Assembly: GCF_030160275.1 (NCBI RefSeq)
Contig: NZ_BSOA01000034.1
Location: 62,001-126,000, forward strand
Origin: Dyella flagellata
GTDB lineage: Bacteria; Pseudomonadota; Gammaproteobacteria; Xanthomonadales; Rhodanobacteraceae
Length of the DNA stretch: 64,000 bases
Direction of reading: 5' to 3'
Each line of letters begins with the position of its first letter. The first letter of the stretch is position 1. Shown piece after piece: positions 36,177 through 46,245 of the stretch. Below the pieces are notes generated by a model. The model was not told the DNA's origin, searched no databases, and saw only the letters and a program-made list of their open reading frames with translations. Made by a program: the position numbers and the translations under genes.

Positions 36177-37067
36177 TCAAGGCACGGAATGTCCCTTGCT
36201 CGCCGTCCAGATCGCATACCAGTCTTCGGCGGCCAAGTGCACGTCCAGCGCGGCTACTGCGTCACGCAGACCATCGATGCGCTGCGTCCCGGTAATCGGA
36301 TACGGCCGCGAAGGATGCCGTAGTACCCAGGCAAAGGCGAGCGTCGTCAACGAAATGCCATGGCGCTCAGCGATCGCGGACATCTCCGTTCGCACGCGCA
36401 GTTCCTGCTCGCCTGCACCGGTAAACAGGCGCCCGCCAGCCAATGGCGACCAGATCATCGGCCGCAAGCCAAGCTGCTGCGCCTGATCGAGCGTGCCATC
36501 GTCGAGCGCTTCCAACTGCAGCGGTGAGAGTTCAACCTGGTTGGTGGCCAGCGGGTACTGCTGGTGTAGCAAGTCGAATTGGCTGGTGCTGTGATTGGAG
36601 ACGCCCCAGTGCGCCACTTTTCCTTCACGCGTGAGTGCGGCGAAGGTTTCCGCCAGCGCAGCGGCATCCATCAGGTAATCCGGGCGGTGGATCAACACCA
36701 GGTCCAGCCGTTCGGTGTTGAGGTTGCGCAGCGATTGCTCGACTTGCGCCCGGACATAGGCCGCGCCGGTGTCGTAGTAGGTGATGCGGTAAGGTTTTTG
36801 CGCTGAACGGAACCGAATGCCGCATTTCGTCACCAACTGCATGCGGCTACGCAGGCTGGGCGAGGCTCGCAAGGCTTCGCCGAACAGCGTCTCGGCGCGA
36901 TAGTCGCCGTAGATGTCCGCATGGTCGAACGAGGTGATGCCCAGTTCCAGCGCCTGTTCGATCCAGCGCACGCGCTGCGGAACGCTCAGGTTCCATTCGG
37001 TACTGCGCCAGAGGCCGGCGACGATGGGGGAAAGTTCAAGACGGTCAGCAGCGGTATCGATAGGCAT
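36177..37067 (-). CDS. Aldo/keto reductase (YdhF-like)
   Basis: This 296-aa TIM-barrel oxidoreductase has the AKR tetrad: D in TSFDHADIYGDY with its tyrosine, the lysine in LVTKCGIRF, and a histidine in WGVSNHSTSQFDLL region. The NADPH-binding end contains RPYPITGTQRIDGLRDAV. It most resembles the YdhF/AKR11 group, which reduces carbonyl compounds of unknown identity. The ATG at 37067 is chosen since a start at 37112 would overlap the upstream gene. It lies 13 bases after the OprM-like gene and is probably the last cistron of that RND operon. Confidence 0.88.
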   Translation of the reverse strand: MPIDTAADRLELSPIVAGLWRSTEWNLSVPQRVRWIEQALELGITSFDHADIYGDYRAETLFGEALRASPSLRSRMQLVTKCGIRFRSAQKPYRITYYDTGAAYVRAQVEQSLRNLNTERLDLVLIHRPDYLMDAAALAETFAALTREGKVAHWGVSNHSTSQFDLLHQQYPLATNQVELSPLQLEALDDGTLDQAQQLGLRPMIWSPLAGGRLFTGAGEQELRVRTEMSAIAERHGISLTTLAFAWVLRHPSRPYPITGTQRIDGLRDAVAALDVHLAAEDWYAIWTASKGHSVP

Positions 37068-37080
37068 AGGGGCAGCGGGA

Positions 37081-38538
37081 TCAGCGGTGGGCGGTCGATT
37101 TTTGCGAAGCATCGAGCTTATCGGCCGACCAGCCGCCGCCCATGTCGCCGATCAACGATACCGTATCAAGCAGGCGTTGTTGCAAGATGCTCAGGGCATT
37201 CTGTTGTGCGCTGAGCTGTGATGCCTGGGCGGTGGCGGCAGTGGTGTAATCGACCGTGCCGGCCTGGTATTCATCGAGTGCGATCTGTGCACCCTGCGTG
37301 GCGTCGCGCACTAGCGCATCCTGCACCTGGGCTTGCTGGGCGAGGATACGCAGGTCGGACAGATCGTTCTCAACGTCCTCAAGCGCGTTCAGCACGGTGC
37401 CGCGATAGTTGGCGAGCGCAGCTTCATAGCTGGCCTTGGCTGCTGCGACTTGGCCGTGGCGTGCGCCGAAGTCGAGCACGGTTTCGCTCACATCGGCACC
37501 CAGCGACCACACGTGATTGGCGACATGCAGCAAGCCGGCCAACGGTGCCTGCGAAAAGCCATCGGCAGCGGACAAGCTGAGATTGGGATAGTACGCCGCT
37601 ACCGCTACGCCGATCGCCGCGTTCTGCGCGGCCATCTGACGTTCCGCCACGGCGATATCAGGGCGGCGTTGCAGCAGCTCCGAAGGCACCACCATGGGAA
37701 CGGTCGGCAGTGCAGGCGGATTCATGCTGTGCGGGATATCGAGTTCTTCCGGATTCTTGCCGACCAGTACGGCAATGGCATGGGCGTATTGCGCGCGCGC
37801 CACGCCTAGTGCGATCAAGCTGGACTTGGCGCCCTCCAGTTGCGTGCGCGCGGTAATCACGTCGGAAGGCCGCGCGGTGCCGGCGGCACCCTGGTTTTCC
37901 ACCACGCGCAGGGATTCGGTATAGGCATCCACCGTTTTCTGCAGCAGGTCGATGTCGGCGTCGGAGATGCGCAGCTCGATCACTGCGTTGGCCAAGAGGA
38001 TCTGCTCGGACAAGGTGGTATCGGCGAGCGTGGCCTGGCCGGCCTCGGCGGTAGCCTTGTTCTCCTCGACTTGGCGCCGCACCTTGCCCCACAGATCGGG
38101 CACCCAGCTGGCGCTGCCTTCCAGCGAGCCCGAAGTGCTTACTGCGCGCCGCGAGGAAAACGTGCCGGATGCACTACCGCCCGCGCTGCGTTGCTTGTTA
38201 GCCGAACCGCCGATACCGAGGGTGGGAAACAGCGAGGACCGCGCAATCTGCACGTTCGCAAGTGCTTCCTGGTAGTTGGCGTACGCCTTCTGCACGGTCT
38301 GGTTGGACACCGATACCATCGGCTCCCATTGATTGAGTTCAGGATCGTTGAAAACGCTCCACCAATCCCCCTTGGGGGCCGCATCTGCCTCGGGCGAGGC
38401 GGCCATCCACCCGGGCAGTTCCTTGTACTGGGTGGGCACGGGCACCTGTGGACGATGATAGTCCGGGCCCACCATGCAGCCGCCGAGCAGCAGCGCGATC
38501 GAGGCGGCTAGAGCCGTATGCAAAGTCTTCATAGTCAT
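37081..38538 (-). CDS. Outer-membrane efflux lipoprotein (OprM/NodT family)
   Basis: This 485-aa protein is a trimeric TolC-like channel. A lipoprotein signal with lipobox LLGGC (cysteine at about 21) is followed by the family opening MVGPDYHRPQVPVP. Two homologous helical halves contain the repeated pattern of long alpha-barrel helices (ANYQEALANVQIARSSLFPT and AAYYPNLSLSAADGF). Its ATG overlaps the TGA of the preceding RND gene (ATGA), which fixes the start at 38538 rather than 38562. It completes the tripartite pump encoded at 38535-46245. Confidence 0.93.
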   Translation of the reverse strand: MTMKTLHTALAASIALLLGGCMVGPDYHRPQVPVPTQYKELPGWMAASPEADAAPKGDWWSVFNDPELNQWEPMVSVSNQTVQKAYANYQEALANVQIARSSLFPTLGIGGSANKQRSAGGSASGTFSSRRAVSTSGSLEGSASWVPDLWGKVRRQVEENKATAEAGQATLADTTLSEQILLANAVIELRISDADIDLLQKTVDAYTESLRVVENQGAAGTARPSDVITARTQLEGAKSSLIALGVARAQYAHAIAVLVGKNPEELDIPHSMNPPALPTVPMVVPSELLQRRPDIAVAERQMAAQNAAIGVAVAAYYPNLSLSAADGFSQAPLAGLLHVANHVWSLGADVSETVLDFGARHGQVAAAKASYEAALANYRGTVLNALEDVENDLSDLRILAQQAQVQDALVRDATQGAQIALDEYQAGTVDYTTAATAQASQLSAQQNALSILQQRLLDTVSLIGDMGGGWSADKLDASQKSTAHR

Positions 38539-41500
38539 GCACTCGCGTCCGATCGGTTCCACGGCAGCGTGGCTGACCAGCGGGCCAGCCTTGCGCGCAG
38601 ACGATCAAGGTAGAGATAGATCACCGGTGTCGTGTACAGGGTGAACACCTGGCTCAAGATCAGGCCGCCCATCACGGTAATGCCCAGCGGCTGGCGCAAC
38701 GATGCTCCCTGGCCGATGCCCACGGCCAATGGCACCGCGCCTAGTACGGCGGCTGCGGTAGTCATCATGATCGGGCGCAGGCGCATCACCGCGGCGTCGT
38801 GAATGGCTTGCATGGGCTCGTAGCCTTCATCGCGCTGTAGATGGATCGCCACGTCGATCATCATGATCGCGTTCTTCTTGACGATGCCGATCAGCAGGAT
38901 GATGCCGATCATCGCAATCACCGAGAACGGCGTACCGAAGATCAGCAAGGCCAGCGTGGCGCCGATACCCGCCGAGGGCAGGGTGGAAAGAATGGTGATG
39001 GGGTGCACGGTGTTCTCGTAAAGCATGCCGAGCACGATGTAGACCGCGCCTAGCGCGGCAAGAATCAACAACGGCATGGTCGACATTGATTGCGAGTACA
39101 CCTGCGCTGCGCCGGCGGTGGCACCATGGATGGATGCCGGCATGCCTAAGTCGCGCATGGCTTGCTGGACCGCCGACAAGGCCGTACCCAGGGAGCCTCC
39201 CGGCGGCAGGTTGAACGAAATGGTGCCGGCCACCAGGCCGCCCTGGTGGGCGACTTCCGTGGGGGTGTGGTTGCTGGTGTAGCTCAGCATGGCTGGAAAC
39301 GGCACCAGGGTTTCCGCGGCGGTACTGTCGGCGCTGCCGCTGGAGCTGCCGCCCTTGGAGTTGGAAATGGCGTTGGTCAGCTGGTTGGCCCGCGCGTCCG
39401 CATTGAGCGAGTTGGTCGACGAATTGGCTTTCGAAGCCGTGTTGATGGCCAGGAAGCCAGGCACGCCCTTGACCGTGCTCGACGACATCTGCGTCTGCTG
39501 GGTACCGTTCGCATTGCCGGCCGCCTTGCTGAAATACATGCGGTCGAGCATCTGCGGGAACTGCCAGTACTTCGGCGCGACTTCCATCACCACATAGTAC
39601 TGGTTGAGTTCGTTATAGACGGTGGAGACGGTGCGCTGGCCGAACGCGTCATACAGCACGCTGTCGATCTGGTTGGGCGCGAAGCCGTAGCGCGACATGC
39701 TGGAACGGTCGAAGTTGACGTAGATCTGCAGGCCGTGTTGCTGCAGGTCGGAGTTCACATCCAGCAGTTCGCTGCGGTGATTGCCAAGTTCGGTCACCAG
39801 CTTGGGGATCCATTTGTACAGTGCTTCGGGGTCGTCGCTGGTCAAGGTGTATTGGTATTCGGAGGCCGATTGCCGGCCGCCGATATGCAGGTCCTGCGAG
39901 GCCTGCAGGAACAGCTTGCCGCCGGAAATGGCGTTGAGTTTCGGGCGCAACCGTTCCACCACCTGCGCTGCCGACAGCTTGCGTTCGGCCAGCGGTTTCA
40001 ACTCCACGTACAAGCTGGCGGTGTTCAGCGCGCGGCCACCGGCAAAGCCTGCTACCGAGGCGACGGCGGGATCCTTCTGCACGATCGACTGCATTTGCGC
40101 CAGTTTCTTTTCCATCGCCTGGAAGGAGATGCTCTGGTCGGCAATGAGCTGGCCCATCAGGATGCCGTTGTCCTGTTCCGGAAAGAACGTGGACGGCAGC
40201 AACTTGAACAGGAAGACGTTGAGCACCAGCAGGCCGATCAGCGTCAGGCCGACCAGCGATGCACGATCGAGCACGGCGCTGAGCGAACGCGAGTAGACCT
40301 GCTTGAAGCGCTCGAATTGCCGTTCATACCACACGGCCCAGCGCGCCTTCGAATGCATCGCGGCGCCGGGCTTGAGCAGGTAGGCGGCCATGGTGGGGGT
40401 AACCGTCAGCGATATCACCATCGACAACAGGATGGCCGTCGACAGGGTCACCGCAAATTCGTGGAACAACAGGCCGATGATGCCGGGCATCAGCAAGATC
40501 GGCGTGAACACCGCGATCAGCGACAAGCTCATCGAGACCACCGTGAAGCCGACCTCGGCGCTACCCTTCAATGCCGCTTCGCGCACATCCATGCCCGCTT
40601 CCACGTGGCGCACGATGTTTTCCAGCACCACCACGGCATCATCCACCACGAAGCCGGTGCCGATGGTGAGCGCCATCAGGGAGAGGTTGTCGATGCTATA
40701 GCCCATCAGGTACATCGGCCCGAACGTGCCGATGATCGACAGCGGCAGCGCCACCGACGGAATCAGGATCGCCCGCGGCGACTGCAGGAACACGAACACC
40801 ACGCCGATCACCAGCAATACGGCGACGAACAGCGAGCGCTCGGTATCTCCGACCGCAGCGTTGACCGATACCGAGCGATCGATCGCCACGCCGACCCTGA
40901 TGCTGCTCGGCAGGGCCGCTTCGATCGCCGGCAGCACCTTGTGGATCTGCGCCACGGTGTTGACGATATTGCTGCCCGGCAGCGGGAACACGATCACCAG
41001 CACCGCGGGCTTGCCGTTGTACAAGCCCATATTGCGGATGTTTTCCGCCGAATCCTGCACGTCGGCAACATCGCGCAACTGCACCGGCGAGCCGTTGCGG
41101 TAGGCGATGACCAGGTCGCGGTAAGGCGCGGCCTTGCTGATCTGGTCGTTGGAGGTGACTTCGTAGCGCAGGCCGTTCTGGTCGATGTGCCCTTTGGCGC
41201 TGTTCGCATTGGCTGCGCTGATCGCGGCGCGCACGTCCTCCAGCCCGATGCCATAGCTACTGAGCTTGTCCGGTTCCAGCTCCACACGCACCGAGGGCAG
41301 GGCGCTGCCGCCCAGGGTGATCTGGCCCACGCCGTCGATCTGCGAAAGCTGCTGCTGGATCACCGAATTGGCCGAATCGTAGAGCTGCGCGCGTGTCAGC
41401 GTATCGGAGGTGAGCGCCAGCACCATGATCGGCGAGTCGGCCGGGTTGTATTCGCGATAGGTGGGGTTGCTGCGTAGCGTGGAGGGCAGGTCCGCGCGCG

Positions 41501-41843
41501 CAGCCTGGATGGCTGCCTGCACGTCGCGGGCGGCGCCGTTGATGTCGCGATTGAGGCCGAATTGCACCACGATGCGGGACGAGCCGACGTCGCTGGTGGA
41601 GGTCATCTGGGTCACGTCGGCGATCGCACCCAGGCGCTTTTCCAGGGGCTCGGCCACGGTGGCGGCCATGATCGCGGGACTCGCGCCAGCCATGCTGGCC
41701 TGCACGACCACCACCGGGTAGGTGACGTTCGGCAGCGGGGCCACCGGCAGGCGGAAATACGCCAGCGCACCGGACATTAGGATGGCGATCGCCAACAGGG
41801 TGGTGGCGACGGGGCGACGGATGAAGAGGGCGGAGATGTTCAT
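38535..41843 (-). CDS. mdtC: RND efflux permease, MdtC/MuxC type
   Basis: This 1,102-aa inner-membrane pump subunit begins MNISALFIRRPVATTLLAIA and has the RND layout. The relay motif is GTGFVVDDAVVVLENIVRHV; LSLIAVFTPILLMPGIIGLL and IGIVKKNAIMMIDVAI mark the transmembrane halves. In MdtB/MdtC heteromultimers the C-type subunit is thought to bind drug while the B-type drives conformational change. An Asn/Ser-rich insertion around residues 790-850 (NTASKANSSTNSLNADARAN) lengthens it beyond the usual ~1,025 aa. It lies 4 bases after mdtB. Confidence 0.93.
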   Translation of the reverse strand: MNISALFIRRPVATTLLAIAILMSGALAYFRLPVAPLPNVTYPVVVVQASMAGASPAIMAATVAEPLEKRLGAIADVTQMTSTSDVGSSRIVVQFGLNRDINGAARDVQAAIQAARADLPSTLRSNPTYREYNPADSPIMVLALTSDTLTRAQLYDSANSVIQQQLSQIDGVGQITLGGSALPSVRVELEPDKLSSYGIGLEDVRAAISAANANSAKGHIDQNGLRYEVTSNDQISKAAPYRDLVIAYRNGSPVQLRDVADVQDSAENIRNMGLYNGKPAVLVIVFPLPGSNIVNTVAQIHKVLPAIEAALPSSIRVGVAIDRSVSVNAAVGDTERSLFVAVLLVIGVVFVFLQSPRAILIPSVALPLSIIGTFGPMYLMGYSIDNLSLMALTIGTGFVVDDAVVVLENIVRHVEAGMDVREAALKGSAEVGFTVVSMSLSLIAVFTPILLMPGIIGLLFHEFAVTLSTAILLSMVISLTVTPTMAAYLLKPGAAMHSKARWAVWYERQFERFKQVYSRSLSAVLDRASLVGLTLIGLLVLNVFLFKLLPSTFFPEQDNGILMGQLIADQSISFQAMEKKLAQMQSIVQKDPAVASVAGFAGGRALNTASLYVELKPLAERKLSAAQVVERLRPKLNAISGGKLFLQASQDLHIGGRQSASEYQYTLTSDDPEALYKWIPKLVTELGNHRSELLDVNSDLQQHGLQIYVNFDRSSMSRYGFAPNQIDSVLYDAFGQRTVSTVYNELNQYYVVMEVAPKYWQFPQMLDRMYFSKAAGNANGTQQTQMSSSTVKGVPGFLAINTASKANSSTNSLNADARANQLTNAISNSKGGSSSGSADSTAAETLVPFPAMLSYTSNHTPTEVAHQGGLVAGTISFNLPPGGSLGTALSAVQQAMRDLGMPASIHGATAGAAQVYSQSMSTMPLLILAALGAVYIVLGMLYENTVHPITILSTLPSAGIGATLALLIFGTPFSVIAMIGIILLIGIVKKNAIMMIDVAIHLQRDEGYEPMQAIHDAAVMRLRPIMMTTAAAVLGAVPLAVGIGQGASLRQPLGITVMGGLILSQVFTLYTTPVIYLYLDRLRARLARWSATLPWNRSDASA

Positions 41844-41847
41844 GGCG

Positions 41848-44800
41848 CTAGGGCGTTCTATCTCCAGCCGCCAGCGACGGCTTGCGATTGAAACGCTGTG
41901 CCAACCGATCGAAGAACAGATAGATCACTGGCGTGGTGAATAGCGTCAGCAATTGGCTGAGCATCAGGCCGCCGATGATGGCCAGGCCCAGCGGCTGGCG
42001 CAGTTCCGAGCCGGTGCCGGTGCCGAGCAGCATCGGCAGCGCGCCGAGCATCGCCGCCAGCGTAGTCATCAGGATCGGGCGAAAACGCAGCAGTGAAGCT
42101 TCGAAGATCGCTTCTGCCGGCGGCTTGCCGTGATCGCGTTCGGCCTCGAGCGCAAAGTCCACGATCATGATCGCGTTCTTCTTCACGATGCCGATCAAAA
42201 GCACGATGCCGATGATGCCGATGATGTCCAGGTCGGCGCCGGCGACCATCAGGGCCAGCAGGGCGCCGATGCCTGCCGAAGGCAAGGTCGAGAGGATCGT
42301 TACGGGATGAATGAAGCTTTCATACAGCACGCCCAGCACGATATACACTGCCACCAGTGCGGCGATCAGCAGATAGACCTCGCTGGACAGCGAATCCTGG
42401 AACGCCTGCGCCGCGCCCTGGAACGAAGAAGTGATCGACGACGGCAGCTTCACCGCTTGTTCGGCCTGGCCGATCTCCTTCACCGCCTTGCTCAAGGATG
42501 CCCCGTTGGCCAGGTTGAACGAAATGGTCACTGCCGGGAACTGCGCCAGGTGGCTGATCACCAGCGGCGACTTGGCCACCTCGATCTTGGCAATGGCTTT
42601 CAGCGGCACCTGGCCGCTGCTGGTGGTCTGACTGGGCAGGTACAGGTCACCCAGGGATGCCAGTGTCGGCAATTTTTCCGGCTTGGCGACCAGGATCACG
42701 CGGTACTGGTTCGACTGGTTGAAAATGGTCGACACGATGCGCTGGCCCAGCGCGTCATAGAGCGCATTGTCGATGGTGGCAGCGGTAATGCCGAAACGCG
42801 CCGCGAGCTGGCGGTTCACGTTGACGTTGACGCTGAGTCCTTCATTGTTCAAATCGCTGGTGACGTCGGTGATCGAGCCGATCCGCTTCATGCGCGCAAG
42901 AAGTGCCGGCACGTATTGCTGGAACGCCTGCTGGCTGGGTCCGCGCAGCACGAACTGGTACTGGTTCGGCGACACCGTGGTATCCAGCGTCAGATCCTGC
43001 TCCGGTTGCAGATACAGCTTGATGCCGGGCACGTGCGCCACTTCGTCCTGGATGCGTCGCGCGATTTCGGCGGCGCTGTCGGAGCGGTCGTCACGTGGCT
43101 TGAGGTTGATCAGGAAACGGCCGTTGTTGAGCGTGGTGTTGGCGCCGTCGATACCCACATACGAAGTGAGGTTGGTAACGTCCTTGTCCTTCAGGATTGC
43201 TTCGGCCAACTGCGCCTGTCGATCCACCATGGTGCTGTAGGACACCGAGTTGTCGGCAATGCTGATGCCTTGCAGCACGCCCACGTCCTGCACAGGGAAC
43301 AGCCCCTTGGAGATCACCACATACAGCACGACGGTGAATGCCAGCGTCACCAGGAAGGTGGCCAGCGTCGCGGTCTGGTGGTTCATCACCAAGCGCAGGC
43401 CACGCTCGTAAGCATGCAGCAGCTTGTTGAAAAGCCCTTCGCTGATCTGCTCGAATCGGCTCGGGTGGCGTTCGGCCTGCGCACGCAGGATGCGCGCGCA
43501 CAGCATGGGTACGAGCGTGAGCGACACCACGCCTGAGATCACGATCGTCACCGCGAGAGTGACCGCGAATTCGCTGAACAGGCGGCCAATCACGCCGCCC
43601 ATGAACAGCAGCGGGATCAGTACGGCGATCAGCGACACGGTGAGCGACACAATGGTGAAGCCGATCTGCCCGGCACCGGTCAAGGCGGCATTCAGGGGCG
43701 TTTCGCCTTCCTCCAGGTAGCGCACGATGTTCTCGATCATCACGATCGAGTCGTCCACCACGAAACCGGTGGCGATGATCAGCGCCATCAGCGAAAGATT
43801 GTCGATGGAATAGTTGAGCTCGTACATCATCGCCAAGGTGGCGATCAGCGACACCGGTACGGAAATGCTGGGAATGATGGTGGCCGGCAGATTGCGCAGG
43901 AACACGAAGATCACCAGCACCACCAGGATCACCGCCAGCACCAGCTCGAAGGCCGCATCGGCCACCGAGGCGCGGATCTCGCCGGTGCTGTCGTTGACGA
44001 TCGACACATGCATGCCCGCCGGCAGCGTGGATTCGAGTTCGGGCAGGATGCGCTTGATCTGGTCGACCGTGGCTATCACGTTCGCGCCGGGCTGGCGTTG
44101 CACGTTCAGCACGATGGCCGGTGTAGTGTTGTACCAGGCCCCTTGCTCGGTGTTCTGTGCTGACTGGGTGACGCGCGCGACGTCGCGCAGATAGACCGGC
44201 GCGCCGTTCTGGTAGGAGACGACCGTGTCAAGGTAATCCTTCGGATCCTGGATCTGGTCATTGCCGTTGATGGTGTAGTCCAGGTCCGGACCGTCGAAGT
44301 TGCCCTTGGGCTGGCTCACGTTGACGTTGGCCAGCAACGAACGCAGGTCGTCGATATTGAGGCCATAGGAAGCAAGTTTCTGCGGATCGGCTTCCACGCG
44401 CACGGCCGGCACGTTGCCACCGGAAGGCGTTACCAGGCCCACGCCGGACACTTCGGAGATCTTGGTGCCCAGGCGGTTGTTCGCGACGTCCTGCAATTGC
44501 GTCAGCGACATCGATTTGGACGTCACCGCCAGCGTGAGAATCGGCTGGTCGGCAGGATTCACCTTGGCATACGTCGGCGGTGCCGGCAGTCCGCTAGGCA
44601 GCAGGCTGTTGGCCGCGTTGAGTGCCTCCTGCACGTTCTGCTCGGCCACATCGAGATTGAGCGCGAGATTGAACTGCAAGGTGATCACCGACGCTCCGGC
44701 GGAGCTGCTGGACGTCATCTGCTGCAGGCCTGGAATCTGGCCCAGCTGCACTTCCAGCGGCGCGGTCACCGTAGTGGCCATCACGGACGGACTCGCGCCC

Positions 44801-44955
44801 GGATAGAAGGTCTGGATCTGGATGGTCGGATAGTCGACGCTGGGCAGCGACGACACCGGCAAGAAGCGCATGGCCACCAGGCCCACCAGCACCAGGGCGA
44901 TCATCAGCAGCGATGTCGCCACGGGCCTGAGCACGAACAGGCGGGAGATATTCAT
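41848..44955 (-). CDS. mdtB: RND efflux permease, MdtB/MuxB type
   Basis: This 1,035-aa RND protein begins MNISRLFVLRPVATSLLMIA. Characteristic segments are SSLPSVDYPTIQIQTFYPGA, the relay IIATGFVVDDSIVMIENIVR and the second-half helix IGIVKKNAIMIVDFALEAE. It is paired with a second RND gene in tandem, as in mdtABC of enterics and muxABC of pseudomonads, so a heteromeric pump is expected; known substrates there include bile salts, novobiocin and some beta-lactams. It follows the adaptor gene by 18 bases. Confidence 0.94.
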   Translation of the reverse strand: MNISRLFVLRPVATSLLMIALVLVGLVAMRFLPVSSLPSVDYPTIQIQTFYPGASPSVMATTVTAPLEVQLGQIPGLQQMTSSSSAGASVITLQFNLALNLDVAEQNVQEALNAANSLLPSGLPAPPTYAKVNPADQPILTLAVTSKSMSLTQLQDVANNRLGTKISEVSGVGLVTPSGGNVPAVRVEADPQKLASYGLNIDDLRSLLANVNVSQPKGNFDGPDLDYTINGNDQIQDPKDYLDTVVSYQNGAPVYLRDVARVTQSAQNTEQGAWYNTTPAIVLNVQRQPGANVIATVDQIKRILPELESTLPAGMHVSIVNDSTGEIRASVADAAFELVLAVILVVLVIFVFLRNLPATIIPSISVPVSLIATLAMMYELNYSIDNLSLMALIIATGFVVDDSIVMIENIVRYLEEGETPLNAALTGAGQIGFTIVSLTVSLIAVLIPLLFMGGVIGRLFSEFAVTLAVTIVISGVVSLTLVPMLCARILRAQAERHPSRFEQISEGLFNKLLHAYERGLRLVMNHQTATLATFLVTLAFTVVLYVVISKGLFPVQDVGVLQGISIADNSVSYSTMVDRQAQLAEAILKDKDVTNLTSYVGIDGANTTLNNGRFLINLKPRDDRSDSAAEIARRIQDEVAHVPGIKLYLQPEQDLTLDTTVSPNQYQFVLRGPSQQAFQQYVPALLARMKRIGSITDVTSDLNNEGLSVNVNVNRQLAARFGITAATIDNALYDALGQRIVSTIFNQSNQYRVILVAKPEKLPTLASLGDLYLPSQTTSSGQVPLKAIAKIEVAKSPLVISHLAQFPAVTISFNLANGASLSKAVKEIGQAEQAVKLPSSITSSFQGAAQAFQDSLSSEVYLLIAALVAVYIVLGVLYESFIHPVTILSTLPSAGIGALLALMVAGADLDIIGIIGIVLLIGIVKKNAIMIVDFALEAERDHGKPPAEAIFEASLLRFRPILMTTLAAMLGALPMLLGTGTGSELRQPLGLAIIGGLMLSQLLTLFTTPVIYLFFDRLAQRFNRKPSLAAGDRTP

Positions 44956-44973
44956 CCGATCAACGCCTGTCGA

Positions 44974-46245
44974 TCACGACGCGGAAGAGGTGGAGCCGGC
45001 ATTCGAACCGGAGCTGCGCCTCCTCTTGCCACCTCCATGCGATGGGCTGGACGAAGACGGTGAAGCCGGCTCGCCGGTGCTGCTCGATCCGGCGGGGCCA
45101 GGCTTCGCGATGCGGATTTTTGCGCCATCGCTCAAGCGGTCCGTGCCGTCGGTCACCACCGTCTGGCCGGCGGCAAGACCGGCGAGGATCGCGGTGAACT
45201 TGCCGTCGCTGGGGCCGAGCGTCACCTTGTGCACCGACACCGTGTCATCGCCATTGACCAGGAACACGTAATCGCCGGGTGCGCCGGTCTGGACCGCGGG
45301 AGTCGGCACCAGCACAGCGTTATGCAGGGTATTGACCAGCAATTGCGCGTTGACGAATTCGTTCGGATACAGCTGTTCGTCGTCGTTGGGGAAGGTCGCG
45401 CGCAGCGTGACCGTACCCGTGCTGGTCGCCATCTGATTGCTGATGGCATACAGCGAGCCGATGGCGAGCTGTTTGGTGTTGTCGCTGTTCAATACCGTCA
45501 CCGACAGCTTCGCGCCGGCGTTGAAACGCTCCAGCACCTTGCCGAGCGAATTCTGTGGAATGGTGAACTGCACCGTGGTGGGTTTCATCGTGGTGATCAC
45601 CACGATCCCGGTCGAGCTCGATGGCGTGACGTAGTTGCCCGGATCGACCAGGCGCAGGCCCACCTTGCCATCGACCGGCGCGGTGATATGGCAGTAAGCG
45701 AGGTCCAGATCGAATTGCGCGATGCTCGCCTGGTCCGACTTCACCGCCGCCGCGGATTGCTGGACCAGGAACTTCTGGTCCATGTACGTCTGCTCGGCAA
45801 TCGATTTCTTCTGGTAGAGCTGCGTATAGCGGCCCAGATCGGTGCGGGCCTGATCCAGCGTAGCCTGGTCCTTGGCCAATTGGGCCTCGGCCTGCTGCTT
45901 GCTGATCTGGTATTGGCGCGGATCGATCTGCGCCAGGAACTGCCCCTTCTTCACGTCCTGGCCTTCCTGGTAGGCGACTTCGGTGAGGTAGCCGCTCAAT
46001 TGCGGCAGGACGGTGACCGTGGCCAGCGGCGTAACCGTACCAAGCGAATTGATGATCTGGGGCATGTCGCCCGGCGTGGCGGTGGCAACGCTCACCACTT
46101 GCGATGGCACGCCGGTTCGCGCCTTCGGGCGGTTGAACAGGTGGAACAGCACCAGGGCGATGACTGCTGCAACGACCACCACGGTGATCCACAAGCCGCG
46201 CGTGCTGCGCGAGTGCCCGGCTGTTCGCGGAGTATCCGCACTCAT
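44974..46245 (-). CDS. mdtA: RND membrane fusion protein, MdtA/MuxA type
   Basis: This 423-aa adaptor has one N-terminal membrane anchor (WITVVVVAAVIALVLFHLF) rather than a lipobox. The biotinyl-lipoyl halves are LPQLSGYLTEVAYQEGQDVK and LAYCHITAPVDGKVGLRLVD, separated by a helical hairpin. A beta-barrel part follows (VTLRATFPNDDEQLYPNEFV). The tail after ~residue 380 is Ser/Gly/Arg-rich. The start at 46245 is chosen because GGAG lies six bases before that ATG but directly abuts the ATG at 46251. It is the first gene of the mdtABC-oprM-AKR operon. Confidence 0.93.
   Translation of the reverse strand: MSADTPRTAGHSRSTRGLWITVVVVAAVIALVLFHLFNRPKARTGVPSQVVSVATATPGDMPQIINSLGTVTPLATVTVLPQLSGYLTEVAYQEGQDVKKGQFLAQIDPRQYQISKQQAEAQLAKDQATLDQARTDLGRYTQLYQKKSIAEQTYMDQKFLVQQSAAAVKSDQASIAQFDLDLAYCHITAPVDGKVGLRLVDPGNYVTPSSSTGIVVITTMKPTTVQFTIPQNSLGKVLERFNAGAKLSVTVLNSDNTKQLAIGSLYAISNQMATSTGTVTLRATFPNDDEQLYPNEFVNAQLLVNTLHNAVLVPTPAVQTGAPGDYVFLVNGDDTVSVHKVTLGPSDGKFTAILAGLAAGQTVVTDGTDRLSDGAKIRIAKPGPAGSSSTGEPASPSSSSPSHGGGKRRRSSGSNAGSTSSAS

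Noticed and set aside
39162..41477. 771-codon plus-strand frame opposite mdtC
   Set aside because: Shadow of the RND gene with His/Gln/Arg-rich composition and no domain; the minus strand has all RND motifs.
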